Assembly: GCA_012735465.1 (NCBI GenBank)
Contig: JAAYHJ010000031.1
Span: 1-64,000 of the forward strand
Length of the DNA stretch: 64,000 nucleotides
Direction of reading: 5' to 3'
Source of the DNA: Clostridiaceae bacterium
GTDB taxonomy: Bacteria; Bacillota; Clostridia; SK-Y3
In this document: positions 24,759 to 33,080 of the stretch, one piece after another
How positions within the stretch are numbered: the stretch's first letter is position 1
Layout of the letters: each line of letters begins with the position of its first letter
Notes under the pieces: model-generated
Seen by the model: the letters and a program-made list of their open reading frames with translations, nothing else
What the model was told of the DNA's origin: nothing
The model's database searches: none
Translations under genes and position numbers: made by a program

Positions 24759-26477
24759 ATGATTAAAAGATTTTTGCAATATTATAAACCATCAAAAATT
24801 AAGAGAATATTCATAATAGATATGATATGTGCCCTTGTGGTTGCAGTTTGTGACCTGTTTTACCCAATGATTACAAGGGATATCATTAATATTTATGTTC
24901 CTAACAGAGAATATCGCCTTATGATTACCTGGCTTATTGCTTTAGCTTTAATTTACATACTGAAGCTGGCTCTTAATTATTATATAACTTATTACGGTCA
25001 TGTTATGGGCGTTATGATGCAGGGGAATATGCGCAGGGATATGTTTGAGCACTTGCAGGACTTACCCTTTGTGTTTTTCGATGAAAACAAAACAGGTACC
25101 TTATCCTCCAGAATTATAAATGATTTAATGGATATATCGGAGCTTGCCCATCACGGACCGGAAGACCTGTTTATTTCATTGGTAATGCTTGTCGGTTCCT
25201 TCCTTCTGCTAAGTAAAATAAATTTACCCCTTGCACTGATTGTATTTTCCATAGTTCCTTTATTAATATTCGTAGCAATGAAGCTGAGAATCAGAATGGC
25301 GGACACTTTTTTGGAAACGAGGGTAACTATAGGAGAGGTTAACGCAACTATTGAAAACAGTATTTCCGGTATAAGAGTATCCAAGGCATTTGGTAACAAA
25401 GAAAAAGAGCTTGAAAAATTTGATAAAAACAACAGTAAGTTTAAACAGGCGAGGAAAAAGGCATATAAAGTCATGGCAAGTTTTTATGTAGGTTCTTCTT
25501 TTATACTTGATATTTTAAATATATTGGTTTTAAGTGCCGGTGCAATATTTTTCTACAGAGGATGGATTAATTTCGGAGATTTTGCTGCCTTTTTGTTGTA
25601 TGTAGGGAATTTCTTAAGTCCCATAAGAAAGCTGGTAAACTTTGTGGAACAGTATCAATCGGGGATTTCAGGCTTTAAACGATTTGTGGAAATCATGGAT
25701 ACTGAAGTGGAGACTGACGAACCGGGTGCCAGGGATATTTATAATGTGAAAGGTGACATAAAATTCAAAGATGTAACCTTTGCCTATGATAAAAATAAGG
25801 AAGTATTAACAGATATATCATTTAATATTGAAGCAGGAAAAACAGTTGCTATAGTGGGGCCGTCCGGAGGAGGAAAAACTACCCTTTGTCATTTAATCCC
25901 TCGATTTTATGAAGCGAAAAAGGGAGAAATCTGCATAGATGACATAAATATTAAGGATTTTACCCGTCGTTCCCTCAGAAAAAACATTGGTATAGTACAG
26001 CAGGATGTCTTCCTTTTCACAGGTACAATTTATGAAAACATTCAATGCGGAAGATTTGACGCCACTAGAGAAGAAGTTTATAAAGCTGCAAAAAGTGCCA
26101 ATATTCACGACTTTATAATGTCACTGCCTGACGGGTACGATACTTATGTGGGAGAAAGGGGAGTTAAATTATCGGGGGGACAGAAGCAAAGAATTGCTAT
26201 TGCAAGAGTTTTTTTAAAAAATCCCCCTATATTGATATTAGACGAAGCGACTTCTGCCTTAGACAATGTAACAGAACAGTTGATACAGCAATCTCTCGAA
26301 AAATTGGCGGAGGGAAGAACTACAATAGTTGTAGCTCATAGATTGTCCACTATTAAAAATGCAGACGAAATCATAGTTTTAACGGATAAAGGAATAGAAG
26401 AAAAAGGAAAGCATGAGGAACTCTTAGAAAAAGGCGGTATATACGCTAAACTGTATAATTCGCAATTTGTTACGTAA
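24759..26477 (+). CDS. ABC exporter, fused permease and ATPase (type IV exporter/MsbA-like)
   Basis: A protein of 572 residues. Six membrane helices lie in residues 1-300. The nucleotide-binding domain has Walker A VGPSGGGKTT near 370, Q-loop IVQQDVF, signature LSGGQKQRIAIARV, Walker B ILILDEATSAL and the switch His in VVAHRLST. One half-transporter is present, so it acts as a homodimer or with a partner elsewhere. It stands alone here; drug, lipid or peptide export are all possible. The following hairpin ends the transcript. Confidence 0.92.
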   Translation: MIKRFLQYYKPSKIKRIFIIDMICALVVAVCDLFYPMITRDIINIYVPNREYRLMITWLIALALIYILKLALNYYITYYGHVMGVMMQGNMRRDMFEHLQDLPFVFFDENKTGTLSSRIINDLMDISELAHHGPEDLFISLVMLVGSFLLLSKINLPLALIVFSIVPLLIFVAMKLRIRMADTFLETRVTIGEVNATIENSISGIRVSKAFGNKEKELEKFDKNNSKFKQARKKAYKVMASFYVGSSFILDILNILVLSAGAIFFYRGWINFGDFAAFLLYVGNFLSPIRKLVNFVEQYQSGISGFKRFVEIMDTEVETDEPGARDIYNVKGDIKFKDVTFAYDKNKEVLTDISFNIEAGKTVAIVGPSGGGKTTLCHLIPRFYEAKKGEICIDDINIKDFTRRSLRKNIGIVQQDVFLFTGTIYENIQCGRFDATREEVYKAAKSANIHDFIMSLPDGYDTYVGERGVKLSGGQKQRIAIARVFLKNPPILILDEATSALDNVTEQLIQQSLEKLAEGRTTIVVAHRLSTIKNADEIIVLTDKGIEEKGKHEELLEKGGIYAKLYNSQFVT

Positions 26478-26594
26478 GACTAACTCTATTAATTTATGTC
26501 GGTAAATTGTGAAGATGTTAACAAGGTATTTAACAATTTTTTGTACAATCTGCCGTTCCTCTGACAATTAAAGTAGACCATAGCATATTAAATT

Positions 26595-26621
26595 GCCGGA
26601 TGGATACGTGGTCCATCCGGC
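26595..26621. terminator. Bidirectional hairpin between convergent genes
   Basis: Perfect 10-bp arms, GCCGGATGGA and TCCATCCGGC, around a seven-base loop lie between the ABC exporter and the opposite-strand PPC protein gene. AT-rich flanks make it usable in both directions. Confidence 0.7.
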
Positions 26622-26644
26622 ATTATATATATTCTCTAATCCGT

Positions 26645-28234
26645 TTAATTTGTTGTAATGATAACCGTTCGAGTAGTACCGTCCCATTGGACATTTGCAT
26701 CGAATGATTCAGCAACTGCCCTCACTGGAACCAGGGTTCGCCCGTTTAATAGTTTTGGAGGGACGTCAAGAATAATTTCCTTACCGTTTTTGGTCATGAC
26801 GGTCTTACCAACCTGCATAACAATCGTGTTTGAACCTTTTGTTGACGTAATAGTCATGTTGTTTCCGTTCCAGTCGACGCTTGCGCCCAAAGCAGTAAAA
26901 ATAGCACGGAGCGGTACCAGAGTTCGGCCATTTTCCAAGATTGGAGGTTGGTCGAATTCAATTGGCATTCCGTTTACTGTGACCTTAATTGTATCAGGCT
27001 GGGATGGCATAGTGCCTTCGCTCGGAGGGGAATCAACATAAGATTGTATTTTGCCCCCGGAGGATGAATTAATGGCAATATTATAATCCGCAGTACTATA
27101 CCCCCAACCTCCTGATTGTACTCTGACATAGTATTCGCCTTTACTTAACGCTAAGCTTTTTGATTCAAACTTTGTCTGAGTGCCTCTAGACGAAAACTTA
27201 CCAAGCACATTTTGATCTGAATCAAATAAGTGTATTTCCCAAAACTCAATACTATCTTCAATATTTCCATGCGTAAATGATATTGAATAGTTCCCCGGGG
27301 CGGTAACATAAAACTTATAATAATCCTTATCTGACCTTGAACTTATATTACCAGTTACATTGTGTGCGAGCCAATTTATAGGAGAAGCAGTTCCAAATGT
27401 ATTATTTGGTTCAATCTCATACTGTCCGTTATTCTTGTCGCATATAACAGAAAGTCTATAGTCTGCTGTGCTATGGTCCAAATACCCATTTGGCCGTACA
27501 CGAATGTAATATTCACCTTTACAAAGATATAGGTTGCGTGATTCCAATTTCGTAGATGTTCCTCTTGAATTTAATTCTAATATCTCCCTTTCATCGGAAT
27601 CAAACATTTGAATAATCCATACATCTGTGCTTCTCTCGACATAGCTGTGAGCAAATGTTATATAGACCTTACTGTTTTCAGGTATAACGACCTTGTAATA
27701 ATCAACGTCTTTATAGTGATGGCAGTTTCCTGTTATTTCCTTACCTAAATCTTTTATGAGGGTTGCTTCACTATAGCTATCATTAGATTCAATCTCATAA
27801 TTGTTGTTATTTTCAACAAAAGAGACAAGCAACTTGTAATTTTCGTCACTGTGATCCAAACGACTATGAGATTTAATACGTATATAATATGTACCTGAGG
27901 CAAGATATGTATTAATTGATTCGGAGGTTGGCGTATTTCCACGAGAGGAAAAGTCGATTATTTCTGTCTCATCAGCATTAAACATTTGAATTCTCCATAA
28001 TTCAGTGTTTCTTTCCACGTTTCCGTGAGAAAAGGATATTTTTACTTTACCCGGACTATTTAGCGTAAATTTGTAATAATTAACGGTATTATAATTTGCC
28101 AGCCTTCCGCTTACAGGATTGTTCACGCTAATAAGCTGCGCATCACTAAAATCAATTGCAAATACCCGGAGAACAAATACCCCGCCCAATAAAACCATAA
28201 AAATTATAAAACTAATTAAACCTTTTTTAAACAT
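26645..28234 (-). CDS. Exported protein with three PPC-like repeats and a copper-amine-oxidase-N domain
   Basis: A protein of 529 residues. A signal peptide (KKGLISFIIFMVLLGGVFVL) ends near residue 26. Three repeats of about 125 residues follow. Each carries a DYYKF/NYYKF core, a SF.HGN.E or TFAHSYVE strand, an IQMFDSDE-type strand and a GEYYIRV strand, as in bacterial pre-peptidase C-terminal (PPC) beta-sandwiches. A linker leads to a copper amine oxidase N-terminal-like domain of about 110 residues with two half repeats, RTLVPLRAIFTALGA and RTLVPVRAVAESFDA. The latter domain is common on clostridial surface proteins and is not itself an enzyme. No protease or anchor domain is present, so the role is probably binding or structural. 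Confidence 0.8.
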   Translation of the reverse strand: MFKKGLISFIIFMVLLGGVFVLRVFAIDFSDAQLISVNNPVSGRLANYNTVNYYKFTLNSPGKVKISFSHGNVERNTELWRIQMFNADETEIIDFSSRGNTPTSESINTYLASGTYYIRIKSHSRLDHSDENYKLLVSFVENNNNYEIESNDSYSEATLIKDLGKEITGNCHHYKDVDYYKVVIPENSKVYITFAHSYVERSTDVWIIQMFDSDEREILELNSRGTSTKLESRNLYLCKGEYYIRVRPNGYLDHSTADYRLSVICDKNNGQYEIEPNNTFGTASPINWLAHNVTGNISSRSDKDYYKFYVTAPGNYSISFTHGNIEDSIEFWEIHLFDSDQNVLGKFSSRGTQTKFESKSLALSKGEYYVRVQSGGWGYSTADYNIAINSSSGGKIQSYVDSPPSEGTMPSQPDTIKVTVNGMPIEFDQPPILENGRTLVPLRAIFTALGASVDWNGNNMTITSTKGSNTIVMQVGKTVMTKNGKEIILDVPPKLLNGRTLVPVRAVAESFDANVQWDGTTRTVIITTN

Positions 28235-29253
28235 TTGTATTTTACCATCCTTTCTTAATTTTTTGATTAATTTTTTTCAAAACAACAAGATTAAGGATAA
28301 TCAAATTATCAAATGTTGAATACTTCTGCTTTTTAAGGGCGAGATTATTCCGGCAGTTATTACTATGAATGCACCATGCTAAAATTTTAGTATTTAAGAT
28401 TACGTATTATTGCACAACTTTGCTTTTCATTAAATTATTGCGTTTTGGAAGTTAACAGCATCGAAATAAATATGTATATTACGTTTTTGTTATATAATTC
28501 TTCATAGAAGAACTCCGGCGCAAAAGAAAGCAAATATAAGTCTAGCGACGATACTTTCATTAGCACCAGGGAAATAATCCTCAGCAAATATGAATCCAAT
28601 AAAAAAGTATATGATGATCATTAGAGAGTCTTGAATTAGACGAGATTTATATGCAGAGATTCTTGATAACCTACAACTGTGGCATAGAGGTTCATCTGAC
28701 TTATTAGTATATTTGAAACACAAGGCTTTAATACAATAATACATTGACTGGTAGCATATTTATCATTGTTCTTATAACATTTCATATTTGATAAAAGCTA
28801 GTTTGTTTCATTTTGAATTTAAAACATTCAAAATAAAACAATATGAACTTCCTCTTTTAATAATATGAAGCGTGAACTCTTAATTAATTAAAATCATACC
28901 TTTGAGAGATGTTAATTCCACATTCCTCCTTCCTAATAACTACCAAGGCGATTTGTAATATACACTAATCAGCCCAATATACTATTAACCTCCAAAACAA
29001 TACCAATATTTTTTAATATAATTAAATTATACTTTGATTTCTAATTAAATACAATACATTTAATTAAAAATAGAAAAATAGGTTAATTTATTGTATAGAA
29101 ATCTGCATCATAAAAGTGCAACAAAGCAAAATGCTTTTTGGTTAATACATTGAAAGATAATACAAATAATGTTAAAATCAATTTATTTTGGAAAACTAAG
29201 TTAACTATATACGAAATTATAAAAAAGGCGAGAAAATTTATGAGCCGATGTGT
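28235..29253. other. About 1 kb AT-rich stretch with no gene I can support
   Basis: The left end holds the promoter region of the PPC protein. An opposite-strand frame of 80 residues (28502-28744) has a possible membrane helix (LMIIIYFFIGFIFAE) and a CHSC pair, but no ribosome site. The rest is very AT-rich with stops in all frames. This may be the remains of a small lost gene. Confidence 0.4.
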
Positions 29254-29302
29254 AAAACGACATTCATCTCCCAACCAACAGAAGGGTGATGAATGTCGTT
29301 TT
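29254..29302. terminator. Long-arm terminator hairpin
   Basis: AAAACGACATTCATC pairs perfectly over 15 bp with GATGAATGTCGTTTT around a 19-base loop, just beyond the stop of the opposite-strand Rieske-FAD gene. T-runs are present on both strands. Confidence 0.75.
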
Positions 29303-29307
29303 TTAGT

Positions 29308-30876
29308 TTAATAATCATCTTTTATCAACTTTTCAATGGTATTTACATCATTGTTTTTGCTCAATGGTTCAACAGCCGGGCCTTCTACTATTTCTCCGTC
29401 ATATGAAAATCTGGAACCATGGCAAGGGCAGTCCCAGGTTTTTTCAGCAGAATTCCAGTTTAGTTCACAGCCCATGTGCGTGCACGTGGTATTGACCAGA
29501 TGAAGCTTGCCTTGATCATCCTTATATGCACCAACCCTTTGACCGTCAACTTTAACTGCTTTTCCTTCTCCCGGATTGATCTCAATATCACTGGGCAAGG
29601 ACGAAAGCTTGCCTTCCACAAGCTCTTTAACAACATTTGCATTTTCCAGTATGAAATTTTTAGCAGATGCTGCAATTGTGCTGCGGGAAGGATTATATAC
29701 ATCTTCCCACTGGCTTTTGCCATGAACAATTAAATCCCTGAGAATCATTGCCGAGACCGTGCTGTTGGTCATGCCCCACTTCCCAAAACCGGTGGCAATA
29801 TACAAATTTGGCGTTTTTGATGTATAATGTCCTACATAAGGTATGCCATCCAGCGTCATGCAGTCCTGTGTGGACCATCGGTAAGGAATATCTTCAACAG
29901 TGAAATTGGTCTTTGAAAAATCTACCAAGGCTTCATAATGCTTGATAGTGTCTTTTCCCTGACCGGTTTTATGATGCTCACCGCCGATTAGTATAAGTTC
30001 ACCGTTGTCCGTATTCTGGTATCGCAAGGACCTTCCCGGTTCTTCAGCAGTTATATACATTCCGCCGGGGTATTTTTCTTTAGCCTTAATTGCTACAACA
30101 TAGGACCTTTCAGTATATATTCTGGAAAAATACATGCCCGGTTTATTGTAAAAAGGATAATGGGATGCAATTATCACCTTTTCGGCGGTTACTTTTTTCC
30201 CCTGTTGAGTGGTAATTACATAATAAGAGCTGCCTTCTTCAATATCCACAGCCCTGCTTTGTTCGTATATGTTAACACCTTTCTTGACGATCTCCTCTGA
30301 AATAGCCAGGAGATACTTCAGGGGATGAAACTGTGCCTGATCTTCAAAGACCACGGCTGCCTTTACGGGGATGTCCAAGGGTATATCTTCAGTATATTTG
30401 GCTTTAATTCCCAAACCAGAGGCTACTTTTGCTTCGTTGATAATCTCCTGTACATACTCATCCTGTTGCGTAAAGACATATGCCGATTGACCGGTAAAAT
30501 CACAGTCTATATTAAGGTCTTTGGATATGTTTTTTATTAATCGTATTGCCGATTCATTGGCGTCAGCGTACTGTTTTGCAAATTCTTCACTCATCTGGGT
30601 TCTTATTTTGTTATAGATTAAACCGTGCTGCGAAGTTATCTTGGCAGTGGTATGCCCTGTTGTACCCCGTAAAATCCGATCGGCTTCGAGGACAGCAATT
30701 TTAAAATTTTCTTTAGCAAGTAAATAGGCACAGGAAATGCCTGCCATTCCCCCTCCCACAATAGCTATATCCACTTTTATGTCTTCACTCAAGGCAGGAT
30801 GGTTTGTGGTGTCAGTGGATGCCAGCCAATAGGACTGGGGTGGTTTATTAAAATATTTGTTTGAGCCTTGGACCAT
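29308..30876 (-). CDS. FAD-dependent oxidoreductase with C-terminal Rieske [2Fe-2S] domain
   Basis: A protein of 522 residues; the ATG lies eight bases after AAAGGAG, and the in-frame GTG three codons earlier is less likely. The DAO-type FAD fold starts with VDIAVVGGGMAGISCAYLLA near residue 36 and includes GTTGHTTAKIT and a late ATGFGKWGMTNSTV motif. The Rieske domain at the C terminus has CTHMGCELNWN and CPCHGSRFSYDGEIVEGPA, giving the two Cys and two His ligands. This architecture is widespread in Bacillota and Cyanobacteria. The electron donor and substrate are not known. No signal peptide is present, so it is cytoplasmic. The SDR gene 149 bases upstream is on the same strand. Confidence 0.9.
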   Translation of the reverse strand: MVQGSNKYFNKPPQSYWLASTDTTNHPALSEDIKVDIAIVGGGMAGISCAYLLAKENFKIAVLEADRILRGTTGHTTAKITSQHGLIYNKIRTQMSEEFAKQYADANESAIRLIKNISKDLNIDCDFTGQSAYVFTQQDEYVQEIINEAKVASGLGIKAKYTEDIPLDIPVKAAVVFEDQAQFHPLKYLLAISEEIVKKGVNIYEQSRAVDIEEGSSYYVITTQQGKKVTAEKVIIASHYPFYNKPGMYFSRIYTERSYVVAIKAKEKYPGGMYITAEEPGRSLRYQNTDNGELILIGGEHHKTGQGKDTIKHYEALVDFSKTNFTVEDIPYRWSTQDCMTLDGIPYVGHYTSKTPNLYIATGFGKWGMTNSTVSAMILRDLIVHGKSQWEDVYNPSRSTIAASAKNFILENANVVKELVEGKLSSLPSDIEINPGEGKAVKVDGQRVGAYKDDQGKLHLVNTTCTHMGCELNWNSAEKTWDCPCHGSRFSYDGEIVEGPAVEPLSKNNDVNTIEKLIKDDY

Positions 30877-31024
30877 GTAAATCACTCCTTTGATTTAGAT
30901 ATAACGCATGACTATAAGTATATTTTGCCCATGGATATAAAAATATTCAGGTAAGGATTTCGTAATTAGCGTTGTTCAATAACGATAAGGAAGTGACACG
31001 GTATGGCCCTTGGCTCTTTTTCAA

Positions 31025-31792
31025 TTATTCATTATATTTCCAACCGTAATCCCCATGGTATATCATTTGTTTTGTCATGCCCCCATCCACCGTTATGTTT
31101 TCTCCTGTAATAAACCCATTGTTTTCATCACATAAGAATAACGCGGTGCGTGCTATGTCCATGGGATTTCCGATGCGACGTACGGGATGTTGGATATGGT
31201 CGGATATGCTGTATGAATATTTATTATTCTTACTAACATCAATCCAACCCGGGCTTATGCTGTTAACCCGTACTTTTCCTGCAAGGCTTATGGCAAGGGC
31301 ATGGGTAAGGGCTAAAATACCGCCCTTTGCAGCAGTATAGCTTTCCGTATCCGGCTGGGACATGAAAGCTCTTGTGGAAGCAATATTTACAATAGCCCCT
31401 CCGGTATTAAAGTGATTTAAGAATAATTTTGAAAGCATATAGGGAGCCGTTACCCCTACCTTAAGTACATAATTAAAATCATCGTATTCGCAGCCGCTGA
31501 TAATACCTTTACGGGTTATGCAAGCATTGTTAATAAGATAGTCTATCTTGCCGAATTTATCAATCACTTTATCAGCAAAGGCTTCGAGGGTATCTTTTTC
31601 AGCAATATCTCCACATACGAACAATCCTTCAACTCCATATTTTATTATGTCATTTATTGCCTTTTCTCCGGCTGTTTTATCCAAGTCAATAATTGCAATA
31701 CTTGATCCTGCTTTTGCAAACTCATGGGCAATAGTAAAACCAATACCGTTTGCACCACCGGTAACAACGCAAACCTTATTTTTAAAACTCAT
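31025..31792 (-). CDS. Short-chain dehydrogenase/reductase
   Basis: A protein of 255 residues behind AGGAGGC. It is a classical SDR: TGGANGIGFTIAHEFA (NAD-binding), IIDLD (acidic end of the second strand, favouring NAD over NADP), NNACITRKG, catalytic Ser in NIASTRAF, and YTAAKGG (Tyr-x3-Lys). The C-terminal NSISPGWIDV and ITVDGGMTKQM are typical. Its substrate cannot be inferred; sugar alcohols, ketoacids and steroids are all used by relatives. It precedes the Rieske-FAD gene on the same strand. Confidence 0.9.
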   Translation of the reverse strand: MSFKNKVCVVTGGANGIGFTIAHEFAKAGSSIAIIDLDKTAGEKAINDIIKYGVEGLFVCGDIAEKDTLEAFADKVIDKFGKIDYLINNACITRKGIISGCEYDDFNYVLKVGVTAPYMLSKLFLNHFNTGGAIVNIASTRAFMSQPDTESYTAAKGGILALTHALAISLAGKVRVNSISPGWIDVSKNNKYSYSISDHIQHPVRRIGNPMDIARTALFLCDENNGFITGENITVDGGMTKQMIYHGDYGWKYNE

Positions 31793-32011
31793 ATTATAGC
31801 CTCCTTTATTACGGATAATTGGATATTTAACGCAAAATATATGCTCCCTTTACAAAAAGGCATATTTTAAACAAAAATATCATAAAAAACTTTTAACCAT
31901 TCTGCAATACATTTATGAAAGTCAAATACGGAAATAAAAGAAATTCACCGAAAAGGTTAAAAACTTGGGCTAAATCACATGAAAAGCACGTCCGTTTATG
32001 GTAAACTTTTA

Positions 32012-32040
32012 TTGACAAAAACAAAAACTACCTCTATTAT
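32012..32040 (+). promoter_or_regulatory. Sigma-A promoter of the YczE-like gene
   Basis: TTGACA (32012-32017), a 17-base spacer and TATTAT (32035-32040) lie 50 bases before the ATG. Confidence 0.7.
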
Positions 32041-32090
32041 ACTTAGAAATAATATTATGAAAATTCATTAATGGAATAGGAGAAACGGAT

Positions 32091-32735
32091 ATGGCTACTT
32101 TTGTAAAAAGATTCATGCACCTTATGATAGGCTTGTTCTTGTATGCACTGGGAATTGTATTTACCATGAAGGCAAATCTAGGGTTTGCACCGTGGGAGGT
32201 TTTCCACTGGGGCATAGGCAAAACGATTGGTATGACCATTGGCAATGTTTCAATTATTGTAGGGCTGCTCATTTGCATTTTAGTAGTGATTATGGGCGAG
32301 AAACTTGGCTTGGGTACTGTTTTGAACATATTTGTTATTGGTGTTTTTATCGATTTGTTGCTGGCGTTTAATTTAGTTCCTCAAATGAGCGGATTAGTTT
32401 CGGGAATAATATTGATGATAATAGGCCTTTTCACCATTTCCTTTGGTTCTTATTTTTATATCAATTCGGGTTTTGGAGCAGGACCAAGGGATAGCCTTAT
32501 GGTTGCTATGGAGCGGAAAACAAGACTTTCCGTAGGCATATGCCGTGGAATTATTGAGGTTTCTGTTGTTTTGATTGGATGGATGTTAGGTGGACCTGTT
32601 GGAATAGGAACCATTATTAGCGCTTTTGGAATAGGCTTCTGCATACAAATTGTTTTTTCACTAATGAAATTTGATGCAACTTCTGTGAAGCATGAAACCA
32701 TTGATGTAACACTTAAAAATATTAAGTTATTGTGA
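32091..32735 (+). CDS. YczE/YitT-type integral membrane protein
   Basis: A protein of 214 residues with a ribosome site AGGAG eleven bases upstream of the ATG. It consists of five or six hydrophobic helices with little else. MKANLGFAPWEVFHWGIGK near residue 25 and SGFGAGPRDSLMVAM near 125 are two related loop motifs, which suggests an internally duplicated fold. This matches the YczE/YyaS family (distant from YitT). B. subtilis YczE affects bacillaene and surfactin production, but the mechanism is unknown. It is monocistronic between its own promoter and that of thrS. Confidence 0.85.
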   Translation: MATFVKRFMHLMIGLFLYALGIVFTMKANLGFAPWEVFHWGIGKTIGMTIGNVSIIVGLLICILVVIMGEKLGLGTVLNIFVIGVFIDLLLAFNLVPQMSGLVSGIILMIIGLFTISFGSYFYINSGFGAGPRDSLMVAMERKTRLSVGICRGIIEVSVVLIGWMLGGPVGIGTIISAFGIGFCIQIVFSLMKFDATSVKHETIDVTLKNIKLL

Positions 32736-32747
32736 GTCTTTTTATCC

Positions 32748-32776
32748 TTGACAATCCTACCTGTAAAAATTATAAT
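32748..32776 (+). promoter_or_regulatory. Sigma-A promoter of the thrS T-box transcript
   Basis: TTGACA (32748-32753) and TATAAT (32771-32776) with a 17-base spacer, a consensus promoter 30 bases before Stem I of the T-box. Confidence 0.85.
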
Positions 32777-32806
32777 ATCAATAAAATAGAAAACAGGATA
32801 TGGGCT

Positions 32807-33032
32807 AAAGCGATGAAGAGAAGAGTAGGTTATAAACAGCCTTCAGAGAGGCGACACAATAGCTGGAAGTGTTGCTAGGTATGTATAACCGAAAACCACC
32901 TTGGAGCTTTTTGGTGATTCCGTTATCATCGATCCTAAATAATGTTTTTTATTTAGGATGTGAGTGGGTTTTCAATTAGGGTGGAACCGCGGGAGACAGC
33001 TCTCGTCCCTTAATCAAGGGACGAGAGTTTTT
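32807..33032 (+). promoter_or_regulatory. Threonine T-box leader of thrS with terminator
   Basis: The T-box core AGGGTGGAACCGCGGG is at 32978-32993. Upstream are Stem I (GGTTATA at 32828-32834 with TATAACC at 32884-32890), the AGAGAG and GCTGG elements of its distal part, and Stem III (ATCCTAAAT with ATTTAGGAT). The likely specifier codon is ACC (Thr) at 32895-32897, followed by the usual purine. The terminator pairs CTCTCGTCCCTT (33000-33011) with AAGGGACGAGAG (33016-33027) and ends in five T. Uncharged tRNA-Thr would favour the antiterminator and let thrS be read. The specifier is assigned by eye. Confidence 0.92.
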
Positions 33033-33080
33033 AGTTTATCATATTATTATATAAAATTTTTTGGAAAGGAAGAGGCAGAT

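Noticed and set aside
28502-28744. Opposite-strand frame of 80 residues with one hydrophobic stretch
   Set aside because: No ribosome site, no family recognised, and the region is AT-rich; kept only as a note in the intergenic entry.
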